Assembly: GCF_008014745.1 (NCBI RefSeq) | Contig: NZ_VPFD01000004.1 | Span: forward strand, 183,151 to 247,150 | Direction of reading: 5' to 3' | DNA length: 64,000 nt | Origin: Massilia arenae | GTDB lineage: Bacteria > Pseudomonadota > Gammaproteobacteria > Burkholderiales > Burkholderiaceae_D | In this document: piece after piece, positions 19,742 through 27,918 of the stretch | Layout of the letters: each line of letters starts with the position of its first letter | Position numbering within the stretch: the first letter of the stretch is position 1 | Program-made: the position numbers and the translations under genes | The notes under the pieces: model-generated | What the model saw: only the letters and a program-made list of their open reading frames with translations | Database searches by the model: none | Told to the model about the DNA's origin: nothing

Positions 19742-20637
19742 CAGCCGTCTTCCGTCATGCGATAGGGCAGGTGGATCGACACGCAGGCGCCGCCGCCGGG
19801 CAGGGCTTCGATCACGAGTTCGGCATCCTTGCCGTACAACAGCGCCAACCGCTCGCGGATATTGGCCAGGCCGACGCCGCTGCCGGCATGCAGGTTGAAG
19901 CCGACGCCGTCGTCGCACACGTCGACGCACAGGGTAGCGCCTTCGACTCGCGCGCGCACCGTGATCGTGCCGCCGGCAACCTTCGGCTCCAGGCCGTGCT
20001 TGATCGCGTTTTCGATCAGCGTCTGCAGCATCATCGGCGGGAACGGCGCGCTGCCGAGGAAGTCGGGCACCTCGAAGCGCACCGCCAGCCTTTCCTTCAT
20101 GCGCGCCTGCATGATGGACAGGTAGGCACGCGACAGCTCGACCTGTTTGCCCAAGGTACCACCGGCGCCTTTGGTGTTGCGCATCTGCGGCAGCGAGGCG
20201 CGCAGGTATTCGATCAGGTGGCCGTGCACGCGCGCCGCTTCTTTCTGGTCGGTCTCGATCAGCTGGCCGATCAGGGCCAGCGTGTTGAACAGGAAGTGCG
20301 GCTCGACCTGGGCCTGGAGCGTGGCCATCTGCGCCTCGGTCAGGCGCCGCTCGAGATTGGCGACGTCGGCCTTGGTCGAGGCGTCGCGCGCCAGCAGCTC
20401 GGCGCGGCGCTTGCCGCCGGCCAGCACCTTGACCCCGAACGAGATCAGGATGAACCAGATCGCCGGCTCCGTCAGCTTGACGAACATGCCGGTGACGAAC
20501 ACCAGGAACCAGACCAGGTAGAGCTGGCGCCACTCGATCAGGGCGAGCCAGTCGAAGAAGCGCCACCACAGCACGCCCGCTTCGCGGAAAGCGTCGCGGA
20601 CGAAGTCGAGTGCGCGGTTGATCTGGGCGGCGGCCAT
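19741..20637 (-). CDS. LytS/AlgZ-type sensor histidine kinase
   Basis: A 298-residue membrane kinase partnering the LytTR regulator. Two hydrophobic segments lie near residues 32-75 (LYLVWFLVFVTGMFVKL). The His_kinase box contains the phosphoacceptor His in AQVEPHFLFNTLALIGQL near 130, and the ATPase domain has LIENAIKHGLEPK and DDGVGFNLHAGSGVGLANI. It lacks a large sensing domain. I chose the ATG at 20637, 4 bases after the small membrane protein gene; codons upstream to 20736 are a shadow of that gene. Confidence 0.9.
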   Translation of the reverse strand: MAAAQINRALDFVRDAFREAGVLWWRFFDWLALIEWRQLYLVWFLVFVTGMFVKLTEPAIWFILISFGVKVLAGGKRRAELLARDASTKADVANLERRLTEAQMATLQAQVEPHFLFNTLALIGQLIETDQKEAARVHGHLIEYLRASLPQMRNTKGAGGTLGKQVELSRAYLSIMQARMKERLAVRFEVPDFLGSAPFPPMMLQTLIENAIKHGLEPKVAGGTITVRARVEGATLCVDVCDDGVGFNLHAGSGVGLANIRERLALLYGKDAELVIEALPGGGACVSIHLPYRMTEDG

Positions 20638-20641
20638 GGTT

Positions 20642-20920
20642 TTACTCTTGCGTGTAGTGCTTGATACGGCGCGGCTCGCGGCCGAAGATGGCGATGGCGA
20701 GGAATTTGAGCAGCAGCAGGCCGACGAACAGCGCAAGCACGATCGGCACGATGGTGATCAGGGCCGCCAGTACGATCGCGATCACCAGCAGCACTGGCCA
20801 CGGCATGCGGCGCAGCGAACGGGCGCTGGACTTCGCCAGGCGCCAGGTAGTGCGGCCAGCAACTTCCATATTACGCAGGATCGATTGGAAGCGACTGGTA
20901 GGCGTATGAATGGTTTTCAT
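20642..20920 (-). CDS. Small membrane protein, first gene of the LytS/LytTR operon
   Basis: A 92-residue protein with a basic N-terminus (about 40 residues rich in Arg, Lys and Ser) and one long or two short membrane segments at 41-75 (VLLVIAIVLAALITIVPIVL). It ends in a basic tail. AAGGA lies 10 bases before the ATG. It is 4 bases from the kinase gene, whose own sensing region is minimal, so a sensory or accessory role with the kinase is plausible. No family recognised. Confidence 0.75.
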   Translation of the reverse strand: MKTIHTPTSRFQSILRNMEVAGRTTWRLAKSSARSLRRMPWPVLLVIAIVLAALITIVPIVLALFVGLLLLKFLAIAIFGREPRRIKHYTQE

Positions 20921-20948
20921 TCGTGCAAGTCCTTTCTAACAATGATGA

Positions 20949-20961
20949 CCCTACTGTAGGG
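20949..20961. promoter_or_regulatory. Palindrome CCCTAC-T-GTAGGG upstream of the LytS operon
   Basis: A perfect 13-base dyad 29 bases before the first ATG of the operon. It could be an operator in the leader or promoter, but no -10/-35 pair was convincing beside it. Confidence 0.35.
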
Positions 20962-21079
20962 ATGCACCCATGTTACGCCAAGAGCGATCCGATAAACGGG
21001 GCGAATCCGGGGACGAGCAGTCGTGAGGGCGGATGAACGGGGACGCTTTCGGCCCCGTCAATACGCCTTGTTGCTCAAT

Positions 21080-21718
21080 TTATTGCTCGATCAGCTTGAG
21101 CGCTTCTTGCCGCATTACGTCGAGCATGCCGGCCTCGGGCGTGCGCGCGCAGGCCGCCACTGTGGCGTTCAGCACGGGTTCCATGGCCGGAAAGGCCTGG
21201 CGCGCCGAGCCTTCGCGGTGCATGCTGTAGATCAGCGTGCCGATGCTTTCATAGGTCACCGGCAACTCGCGCAGGCTGCGTTCCGGGAAGGTGGCGGCCT
21301 GCCAGGCGGCATCGACGTTGAAATCGGCGCAGCTCTTGGTGGCGATGGTGGTGCTGTGGTCTTTCTTGAACTTGAAGATCACCAGGCCGTTGCGGTGTTC
21401 GCCGCTGGCGGGGATGTCCAGCCGCCTTGCCATGGCCAGCGCCAGCGCATCGAGTTCGGCCGAGCGCGAGGAGTCGCGCACCGAAACCACGCCTTTGCGG
21501 CCCTTGTCGTCGAGGGCCAGTTCGACCGTCACATTGCCCTGTACGCCGCGCTGCGCGAGCACCGCCGGATAGCCGGCGTCGGTCGCATAGATCATGATCT
21601 CGCGCCAGGTCGGCAGCGTGGCCTGGGCCGCGGCCGATTGCGGCGCCATGGCCAGCAGGGACAGCGCCAGGGTCGAGCCTGCTGCCAGGGCCTTCATCGT
21701 GTGATTCCGTGTTGCCAT
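21080..21718 (-). CDS. Secreted TonB C-terminal-domain-like protein
   Basis: A 212-residue exported protein. The signal peptide is MKALAAGSTLALSLLAMA, cut near AAAQA. The segment at about 50-105 (YPAVLAQRGVQGNVTVELAL, then DALALAMARRLDIP) fits a TonB_C fold, but there is no N-terminal membrane anchor or Pro-rich spanner, so it is not a conventional TonB. The rest is unassigned, with three Cys. The ATG at 21718 overlaps the acetyltransferase stop (TGATG); an internal Met at 21697 is an alternative start closer to the signal peptide. Confidence 0.65.
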   Translation of the reverse strand: MATRNHTMKALAAGSTLALSLLAMAPQSAAAQATLPTWREIMIYATDAGYPAVLAQRGVQGNVTVELALDDKGRKGVVSVRDSSRSAELDALALAMARRLDIPASGEHRNGLVIFKFKKDHSTTIATKSCADFNVDAAWQAATFPERSLRELPVTYESIGTLIYSMHREGSARQAFPAMEPVLNATVAACARTPEAGMLDVMRQEALKLIEQ

Positions 21719-22281
21719 CAGTGGGCCGTCCTGTCGTTCCAGTAGTCGCGCAGCAGGCCGTAAAAGACGGTGTCGGCATACTCGCCGTGCACCAGCCAGC
21801 GCTGCGGCATGTAACCCTCCTTGCGGAAGCCCAGTTTTTCCAGCAGGCGGCCTGATGCCTCGTTGCGTGGATCGATGTCGGCCTCGACCCGGTTCAGGCC
21901 GACCTCGCGGAAGCCATGGTCCAGCGCGGTCCGCAGCGCTTCGAAGGCATAGCCCTTGCCCCAGTGCGCGCTACCCAGCGCGTAGCCGAGTTCGCAGCGA
22001 TTGTTCTGATTGAAGAAGTGGTGCAGGCCCACGGTGCCGATCAGTTCGCGGCTCGAGGCGAGCTCGATCGCAAAGCGCAGCTCGGTTTCGTCGCGGTAGG
22101 CCTCCTGCGCGCGGGCGATGGCGGCTTCGGCGAAGGAGATGTCGGTCCACGACTCGGTGCTCCAGTAGCGCACCACGGCCGGGTCGGAAAAGATGGTGTA
22201 CAGGGCCGGCGCGTCGCTCGCGGCCAGCGGGCGCAGCACCAGGCGTTCGGTGGTCAGGACAGGGGTGATATAAGTCGACAT
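21718..22281 (-). CDS. GNAT acetyltransferase (RimJ/RimL type)
   Basis: A 187-residue N-acetyltransferase. TTERLVLRPLAASDAPALY begins the RimJ-like domain. Acetyl-CoA binding is marked by CELGYALGSAHWGKGYAFEA near residue 100, and the domain closes with NEASGRLLEKLGFRKEGYM. The substrate may be a protein N-terminus or a small amine; sequence cannot decide. I chose the ATG at 22281; another in-frame ATG is three codons upstream. It is translationally coupled to the TonB_C-like gene. Confidence 0.85.
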   Translation of the reverse strand: MSTYITPVLTTERLVLRPLAASDAPALYTIFSDPAVVRYWSTESWTDISFAEAAIARAQEAYRDETELRFAIELASSRELIGTVGLHHFFNQNNRCELGYALGSAHWGKGYAFEALRTALDHGFREVGLNRVEADIDPRNEASGRLLEKLGFRKEGYMPQRWLVHGEYADTVFYGLLRDYWNDRTAH

Positions 22282-22493
22282 GGTTCGCATTGCCAGTGTG
22301 ATAAGCGCTAGCATACCACTGCCGTGAGGCTTGTAGACAGGGCTGGGACTCATGGCCTTTCCCGCCGCCGACACGATGCGCCATGCATGTTTTTTGCGGA
22401 TGCGCATGCCGCCAACCGTGTGCCTGTTGCAAGACGCGTCATTCTTGTTCAAACTTCAATGCTTCAGAGCGCCATCGAGAGGGGGAGCGCATC

Positions 22494-23810
22494 ATGTATG
22501 AATCCAGGCCTTCCGCGATGTCATCCTTCTGGATGCCATTTACCAATAACCGCGACTTCAAGCGCGATCCGCGCCTGCTGGTCTCCGCCAAAGGCATGTA
22601 TTACCGCGACGTCGACGGCCGCGAGCTGCTCGACGGCGCCGCCGGCCTGTGGTGCGTGCCCTGCGGCCACGGCCAGCCGAAGATCGCCGAAGCCATCGCC
22701 GCCATGGCCGGTCAGCTCGACTACGCACCCACTTTCCAGATGGGCCACCCGGCCGCCTTCGAACTGGCCGAACGCCTGATGGAGTTCAGTGGCCACCGCT
22801 TCGGCCACGTGTTCTATACGGGGTCGGGATCGGAAGCCGTCGACACCGCGCTCAAGATGGCGCTGGCCTACCACCGCGCGCGCGGGGAGGGCGGACGCAC
22901 GCGCCTGATCGGCCGCGAGCGCGGCTACCATGGCGTGGGCTTCGGTGGCATCTCGGTCGGCGGCATCGGCGCCAACCGCAAGCATTTCGGACCGCTGCTG
23001 CCGGGCGTCGACCACCTGCGCCACACGCATGACCTGGAGCGCAATGCCTACGCACGCGGCGAGCCGGAACACGGCGTCGAACTGGCCGAAGACCTCGAAC
23101 GCATGGTGACGCTGCACGACCCGTCGACCATCGCGGCGGTGATCGTCGAACCCGTATCCGGCTCGACCGGCGTGCTGATTCCGCCCAAGGGCTATCTCAA
23201 GCGCCTGCGCGAGATCTGCGACCGCCACGGCATCCTCTTGATCTTCGACGAAGTCATCACCGGCTTCGGGCGCCTGACGACGCCGTTCGCCGGCGACTGG
23301 TTCGGCGTCGAACCCGACCTGATGGCCACGGCCAAGGGCATCACCAATGGCGCGGTGCCGATGGGCGCGGTGTTCAGCAAGGCTTTCATCCATGACGCCT
23401 TCATGGAAGGGCCGGCCGGGATCGAGCTGTTCCACGGCTATACCTATTCCGGCCACCCGCTGGCCTGCGCCGCAGCGCTGGCCACACTGGACGTGTTCCG
23501 CGAACAGGGAGTGATTGAGAACGCGGCGCGCATGCAGCCATATTTCGAGGAAGCGCTGCAATCGCTGCGCGGCCTGCCGCACGTGATCGACCTGCGTTCG
23601 ATCGGCATCATCGCCGCCATCGAGCTGGCGCCGATCGCGGGCCAGCCTGGTGCGCGCGGCTATGCGGCGCTCAAGCAGGCCTTCGCCGACGGCCTGCTCA
23701 TTCGCATCACGGGCGACATCATCGCGCTGTCGCCGCCGCTGGTACTTGAGAAACACCACGTCGACGAATTGTTCGGCAAGCTGGCCAAGGTCTTGACGCA
23801 ACTGGCCTGA
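22494..23810 (+). CDS. Omega-amino acid--pyruvate (beta-alanine) transaminase
   Basis: A 438-residue class III PLP aminotransferase. WMPFTNNRDFKRDPRLLVSA at the start and GLWCVPCGHGQPKI match beta-alanine:pyruvate transaminases. The cofactor phosphate loop is YTGSGSEAVDTAL near 105, the ring-binding Asp is in LIFDEVITGFGRL, and the Schiff-base Lys is in ATAKGITNGAVPM near 283. RBS GAGGGGGAG precedes the ATG. With the PreT-like flavoprotein and NCS1 permease downstream, a role in beta-alanine disposal from pyrimidine breakdown is a reasonable inference. Confidence 0.9.
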   Translation: MYESRPSAMSSFWMPFTNNRDFKRDPRLLVSAKGMYYRDVDGRELLDGAAGLWCVPCGHGQPKIAEAIAAMAGQLDYAPTFQMGHPAAFELAERLMEFSGHRFGHVFYTGSGSEAVDTALKMALAYHRARGEGGRTRLIGRERGYHGVGFGGISVGGIGANRKHFGPLLPGVDHLRHTHDLERNAYARGEPEHGVELAEDLERMVTLHDPSTIAAVIVEPVSGSTGVLIPPKGYLKRLREICDRHGILLIFDEVITGFGRLTTPFAGDWFGVEPDLMATAKGITNGAVPMGAVFSKAFIHDAFMEGPAGIELFHGYTYSGHPLACAAALATLDVFREQGVIENAARMQPYFEEALQSLRGLPHVIDLRSIGIIAAIELAPIAGQPGARGYAALKQAFADGLLIRITGDIIALSPPLVLEKHHVDELFGKLAKVLTQLA

Positions 23811-23885
23811 GTGAGTGTCCTGACTGAGTGTCCCGAGATACCCAAGAGGGCGCACCACGCCCCGCCTGAGAAGAAAGAGAGACCG

Positions 23886-24866
23886 ATGACCGCCACCACC
23901 GACGCCCTGGACCTGTCCGCATCCGAAGAATCTTCCCTCCTGGCCGGCGAACCGGCGCCGCCGACCGGCAAGCAGGTGGCCGTGGTCGGCGCCGGCATGG
24001 CCGGCATGGCCTGCGCCATCCGCCTGGCGCTGCTCGGCAATGGCGTCGTGCTGTACGAAGCGCGCTCACGCGAGCGCATGTATGAAACGCTGCCAGCGAG
24101 CGCCTCCGAACACGCGCTGTTCGAGCGCCTGGTGGCGCAGGGCCGCATCCGCTGCGAATACGGCCGCAAGCTGGGCGTCGACCTCGAGCTGGCCGACCTG
24201 CACCTGTGGCACGACGCGATCTTCCTCGGCGTCGGCCTGGCGTCCAGCCGCGTGCTGGCGCTGTCCGGCAGCGATCCGGCCGGCCTGGTCGATGCCGGCC
24301 GGCGGCTCGCCGCCGTGTATGCGCTGGACGACCTGCTGGCGCTGCCGGTGCCGCAACGCGCCATCGTGATCGGCGCCAGCCGCGGCGCGGTCGGCATGGC
24401 GGCGCGCCTGAAGCAGCTGGGCGCCCAGGACGTGACCCTGGCGCTGCGCCACGCCCTGACGCCCGACGGCCGCGAAGAAGAAGTCGCGCGCGCCTGCTTC
24501 GTGCGGGTGCGCGGCTGGGTCGCGCCGCTCGAGGTGTTGCGCGACGAACGCGGCGCGGTCGGGTCGGTGCGCTTCGAGCAGACCCGCCTCTTGGGCGACC
24601 GCGTGGTCGATACCGGCGGCTTCACCGAGATCGCCGCCCACGCCGTGTTCAAGGCGGTGGGCCGCGCCGCCGGGGCCGAACGCGATTCGCTGGTGCGCCA
24701 GCAGTCGCGCGAGGGCGACCGGGTCGAGGTCGACGGGTGCTTTCGCACCGCGCTGCCGGGCATCTATGCCGGCGGCGACTGCGTGGCGGCGCGCCTGGAA
24801 TCGACGCAGGCGCGCCGTCACGGCCTGCAGGCGGCGCAGGCGATCCATGCCGACTTGCAGGCCTGA
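23886..24866 (+). CDS. PreT/GltD-like FAD/NAD(P)-dependent oxidoreductase
   Basis: A 326-residue flavoprotein of the glutamate-synthase-small-subunit type. The FAD site is QVAVVGAGMAGMACAIRLAL at about 32, the NAD(P) site AIVIGASRGAVGMAARLKQL at about 160, and the closing FAD motif GIYAGGDCVAARLES near 290. It lacks the N-terminal Cys-rich iron-sulfur region of true PreT and GltD (usually over 400 residues), so electron transfer must differ. No preA or hydantoinase lies nearby. Context (transaminase, NCS1 permease) suggests pyrimidine or nucleobase metabolism, unproven. Confidence 0.75.
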   Translation: MTATTDALDLSASEESSLLAGEPAPPTGKQVAVVGAGMAGMACAIRLALLGNGVVLYEARSRERMYETLPASASEHALFERLVAQGRIRCEYGRKLGVDLELADLHLWHDAIFLGVGLASSRVLALSGSDPAGLVDAGRRLAAVYALDDLLALPVPQRAIVIGASRGAVGMAARLKQLGAQDVTLALRHALTPDGREEEVARACFVRVRGWVAPLEVLRDERGAVGSVRFEQTRLLGDRVVDTGGFTEIAAHAVFKAVGRAAGAERDSLVRQQSREGDRVEVDGCFRTALPGIYAGGDCVAARLESTQARRHGLQAAQAIHADLQA

Positions 24867-24929
24867 GGTTTTCGCGCCGTATTGACGTTTGCGTTACACT
24901 CGCGCGCATCGATTCAACCGAAGCGCACC

Positions 24930-26396
24930 GTGACTCATCCGACCTTTACCGGCAACGACCTGTGGAACGACGACCTCGCTCCGACCACCGCAGCGCAGCG
25001 CACCTGGCGCTGGTACCACTTCGCCGCTCTGTGGGTGGGCATGGTCATGTGCATCCCCGCCTACACGCTGTCGGCCAGCCTGGTGGAGGCGGGCATGTCG
25101 GGCTGGCAGGCGGTGCTGACCGTCTTTTTGGCGAATGCCATCGTGCTGGTTCCGATGCTGCTGATCGGCCATGCCGGCGCAAAATATGGCATTCCGTATG
25201 CGGTGCTGGCGCGCACCTCGTTCGGCACCAAGGGGGCCAAGCTGCCGGCGCTGATGCGCGCCATCGTCGCCTGCGGCTGGTACGGCATCCAGACCTGGTT
25301 CGGCGGCAGCATGATCCATACCTTGCTGGGCGTGATGAACGGTGCCCCGATCGGCGGCGAAGTGCTCGGCTGGCTAGGCATCAACCTGGCGCAGCTAGCC
25401 TGTTTCCTCGCGTTCTGGGCGATCCAGCTGTACTTCGTGGTGCACGGCATGGAATCGATCCGCCAGCTCGAGACCTGGACCGCGCCCTTGAAAATCGCGA
25501 TCTGCTTCGTGTTGCTGTGGTGGGTGCACAGGCAGGTCGGCGGCGACGGTTTCGGTCCGCTGCTCGAGCAGCGCTCGCAGTTCGTGCCCGGCGGGCCGAA
25601 GGAGGGGCAGTTCTGGTCTACCTTCTGGCCGTCGCTCACCGCCATGATCGGCTTCTGGGCGACCCTCGCGCTGAATATTCCCGACTTCACCCGCTTCGCC
25701 AAATCGCAGCGCGACCAGGTGATCGGCCAGACCGTCGGCCTGCCGCTGCCCATGGGCCTGCTGGCGGCGCTGGCGGTGATCGTCACCTCGGCCACCGTGG
25801 TCCTGTACGGCAAGGCGCTGTGGGACCCGGTCGATCTGGCCAGCCGCATGACCGGCATCGCGGTGCTGGTGGCCCTGATCGTGCTGCTGGTCGATACGGT
25901 CAGCGTGAACCTCGCGGCCAACCTGGTCGGCCCGGCCTACGATTTCTCGGCGCTGGCGCCGCGCCGCATCAGCTATCGCACCGGCGGCTACATCACGGCC
26001 GGGCTGGCGCTGCTCATGATGCCGTGGAAGATCCTGGAGTCGACCCAGAACTACATCATGACCTGGCTGGTCGGTTACTCGGCCTTGCTGGGACCGATCG
26101 CCGGCGTGCTGGTCGTCGACTACTACCTGGTGCGCAAGACCGCGCTCGATGTCGACCAGCTGTATCGCCACGATGGCATCTACGGCTATGGCAATGGCTG
26201 GAACAAGGCGGCGCTGGCGGCCTTCGTGCTGGGCGTGCTGCCCAATATCCCGGGCTTCCTGAATGCGGCTTTCCCGGCCAGTTTCCCCGATGTCGGCGAT
26301 GTCTTCAAGACGATCTACACCTATGCGTGGTTCGTCGGCGTCGCGATTGCCGCCGTGGTCTATGGCCTCATGATGAGGGGGCGGGGCGCGCACTAG
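24930..26396 (+). CDS. NCS1-family nucleobase/hydantoin permease
   Basis: A 488-residue inner-membrane protein with about 12 helices of the LeuT-type fold, importing nucleobases, hydantoin or allantoin with a cation. NCS1 marks are NDLWNDDLAPTTAAQRTWRW at the N-terminus, WYGIQTWFGGSMI near residue 115 and ATLALNIPDFTRFAKSQRDQ near 250. The GTG at 24930 fits the usual NCS1 N-terminus; a TTG at 24882 is less likely, and the ribosome-binding site is weak either way. Substrate cannot be read from sequence; uracil, allantoin or a purine are candidates from context. Confidence 0.88.
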   Translation: MTHPTFTGNDLWNDDLAPTTAAQRTWRWYHFAALWVGMVMCIPAYTLSASLVEAGMSGWQAVLTVFLANAIVLVPMLLIGHAGAKYGIPYAVLARTSFGTKGAKLPALMRAIVACGWYGIQTWFGGSMIHTLLGVMNGAPIGGEVLGWLGINLAQLACFLAFWAIQLYFVVHGMESIRQLETWTAPLKIAICFVLLWWVHRQVGGDGFGPLLEQRSQFVPGGPKEGQFWSTFWPSLTAMIGFWATLALNIPDFTRFAKSQRDQVIGQTVGLPLPMGLLAALAVIVTSATVVLYGKALWDPVDLASRMTGIAVLVALIVLLVDTVSVNLAANLVGPAYDFSALAPRRISYRTGGYITAGLALLMMPWKILESTQNYIMTWLVGYSALLGPIAGVLVVDYYLVRKTALDVDQLYRHDGIYGYGNGWNKAALAAFVLGVLPNIPGFLNAAFPASFPDVGDVFKTIYTYAWFVGVAIAAVVYGLMMRGRGAH

Positions 26397-26426
26397 ATTG
26401 CCATTTTTCATAACGAGGAGGGGTGC

Positions 26427-27459
26427 ATGCGCAAGTTTCTTCGATGTGCGATTGTCGTGGTCTATGCCGTGGCGGCGGGCGGCGCCGGCGCAGCAAGTTT
26501 CGACGCAGTTACCACCGAGATCAAGGCCGGCAACTTCAAGCAGATCACGAGCGTGGTGGTGGCGCGCCACGGCAAGGTGCTCTACGAGCAGTATTTCGAC
26601 GGCGAAGGCGCGCAAGGGCTGCGCAATACGCGTTCGGTGACCAAGACCGTGGGCGGCCGTCGAGCGCAAGCTGCTCACGGTCGATGCGCCGGTCATGCCC
26701 TTCTTCAAGGACAAGATGCCGGTCGCGCATCCCGACCCGCGCAAGGACCGCATCACGGTCGAAGACCTGCTCACCATGAGTTCCATCGTCGAATGCGACG
26801 ATTTCAACGAGTTCTCACGCGGGCACGAGGAACGCATGTACCTGATCGAGGACTGGAGCCGCTTCTATCTCGACCTGCTGGTGCGCGGCTTCCCGGAATG
26901 GACGCCGCCGCCCGCCAAGCAGCCCTATGGCCGCGCCTTCAGCTACTGCACCGCGGGCACGGCTCTGATCGCGCCGCTGCTGGAGCGCGCGACGGGACGC
27001 AGCGTACAGGACTTCGCCGACGAGGTGTTGTTCAAGCCGCTGGGCATCGAGCCGGTCAAGTGGCAGGTGCAGCCATCGGGTGCGGCGATGACCGGCGGGA
27101 GCCTGAGCCTGCGCAGCCGCGACCTGTGGAAGCTGGGCCAGCTCTACCTGGACGGCGGCAAGTGGGCCGGCAGGCAGGTGCTGCCGCAGGCTTGGGTCGA
27201 GCGCTCGATCAAGCCGCATGCGCAGGTACGCGAGGGCGTCGATTACGGCTATCTGTGGTGGCTGCAGCCGTTCACCGTGGGCGAGCGGAAGGTGGCCACC
27301 TATGCGATGTCGGGAATGGGCGGCAACAAGGTCTACGTGCTGCCGGAGTGGGATACGGTGGTGGTCATCACCACCACCAACTTCCGCGTGCCGGGGCCGC
27401 ATCCGTTGACCGAGAAGTTGCTGACCACGCTGATCCTGCCGGCGCTGCCGGACGACTGA
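26427..27459 (+). pseudogene. Class C beta-lactamase-type serine hydrolase, frameshifted
   Basis: The first 77 codons give a signal peptide (MRKFLRCAIVVVYAVAAGGA) and the start of a serine beta-lactamase fold with the catalytic Ser-x-x-Lys in TRSVTKTVGG. At about 26650-26662 the frame breaks. Homologous sequence resumes one frame over (VERKLLTVDAPVMPFFKDKM) and continues to a stop at 27459 with the Tyr motif region FSYCTAGTALIAPLL and GMGGNKVYVLPEWDTVVV. Roughly ten residues normally found between the SxxK helix and the resumption point are missing, so this looks like a small out-of-frame deletion rather than a base-call slip. RBS GAGGAGG is intact. Confidence 0.75.
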
Positions 27460-27466
27460 GGCGCGG

Positions 27467-27907
27467 CTAGGACGCGTCGTCGCGTGCCAGGTAACCGCGC
27501 GCTGTCGCCGCATCCTGGTCCTCGAAGATCGCCATCGCGGTGCTCATGCGGCGAAACCCCAGGCCGGCATAGAAACCTTCCTTGCCGGGCACCGAGTACA
27601 GGAAGATCTTCTTGTGCCCGCGCGCCAGGTCGAGGAGTTCGCCCACGATCTGCTTGCCCAGCCCCTGTCCCTGGTGGCTGGGCAGCAGGGCGACGTCGCA
27701 CAGGTAGGCAACGTCTACGCCGTCCGCCAGCACCCGGCCGGCCGCCACCAGCTTGCCGTTCTCGAAGGCGAAGCGCCTGAACATGCTGTTGGCAAAGGCC
27801 TTGCGCAGATCGTCTGGCTCCTTGCGCGCCAGCGGCGCGACCAGGTACAGCGCGGCCAATTCGTGCCAGTCGATGTGGTCGATCGAATCGGTCCAGGTCA
27901 GCGGCAT
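27467..27907 (-). CDS. GNAT-family acetyltransferase
   Basis: A 146-residue single-domain N-acetyltransferase. Acetyl-CoA loop residues are in CDVALLPSHQGQGLGKQIVG near 70, followed by KIFLYSVPGKEGFYAGLGFR, the usual closing motif of small-amine GNATs. It lies 11 bases after the uraD-allC fusion on the same strand and so may be cotranscribed with it, though no functional link is obvious. Confidence 0.82.
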   Translation of the reverse strand: MPLTWTDSIDHIDWHELAALYLVAPLARKEPDDLRKAFANSMFRRFAFENGKLVAAGRVLADGVDVAYLCDVALLPSHQGQGLGKQIVGELLDLARGHKKIFLYSVPGKEGFYAGLGFRRMSTAMAIFEDQDAATARGYLARDDAS

Positions 27908-27918
27908 GCCGTTCCCTA

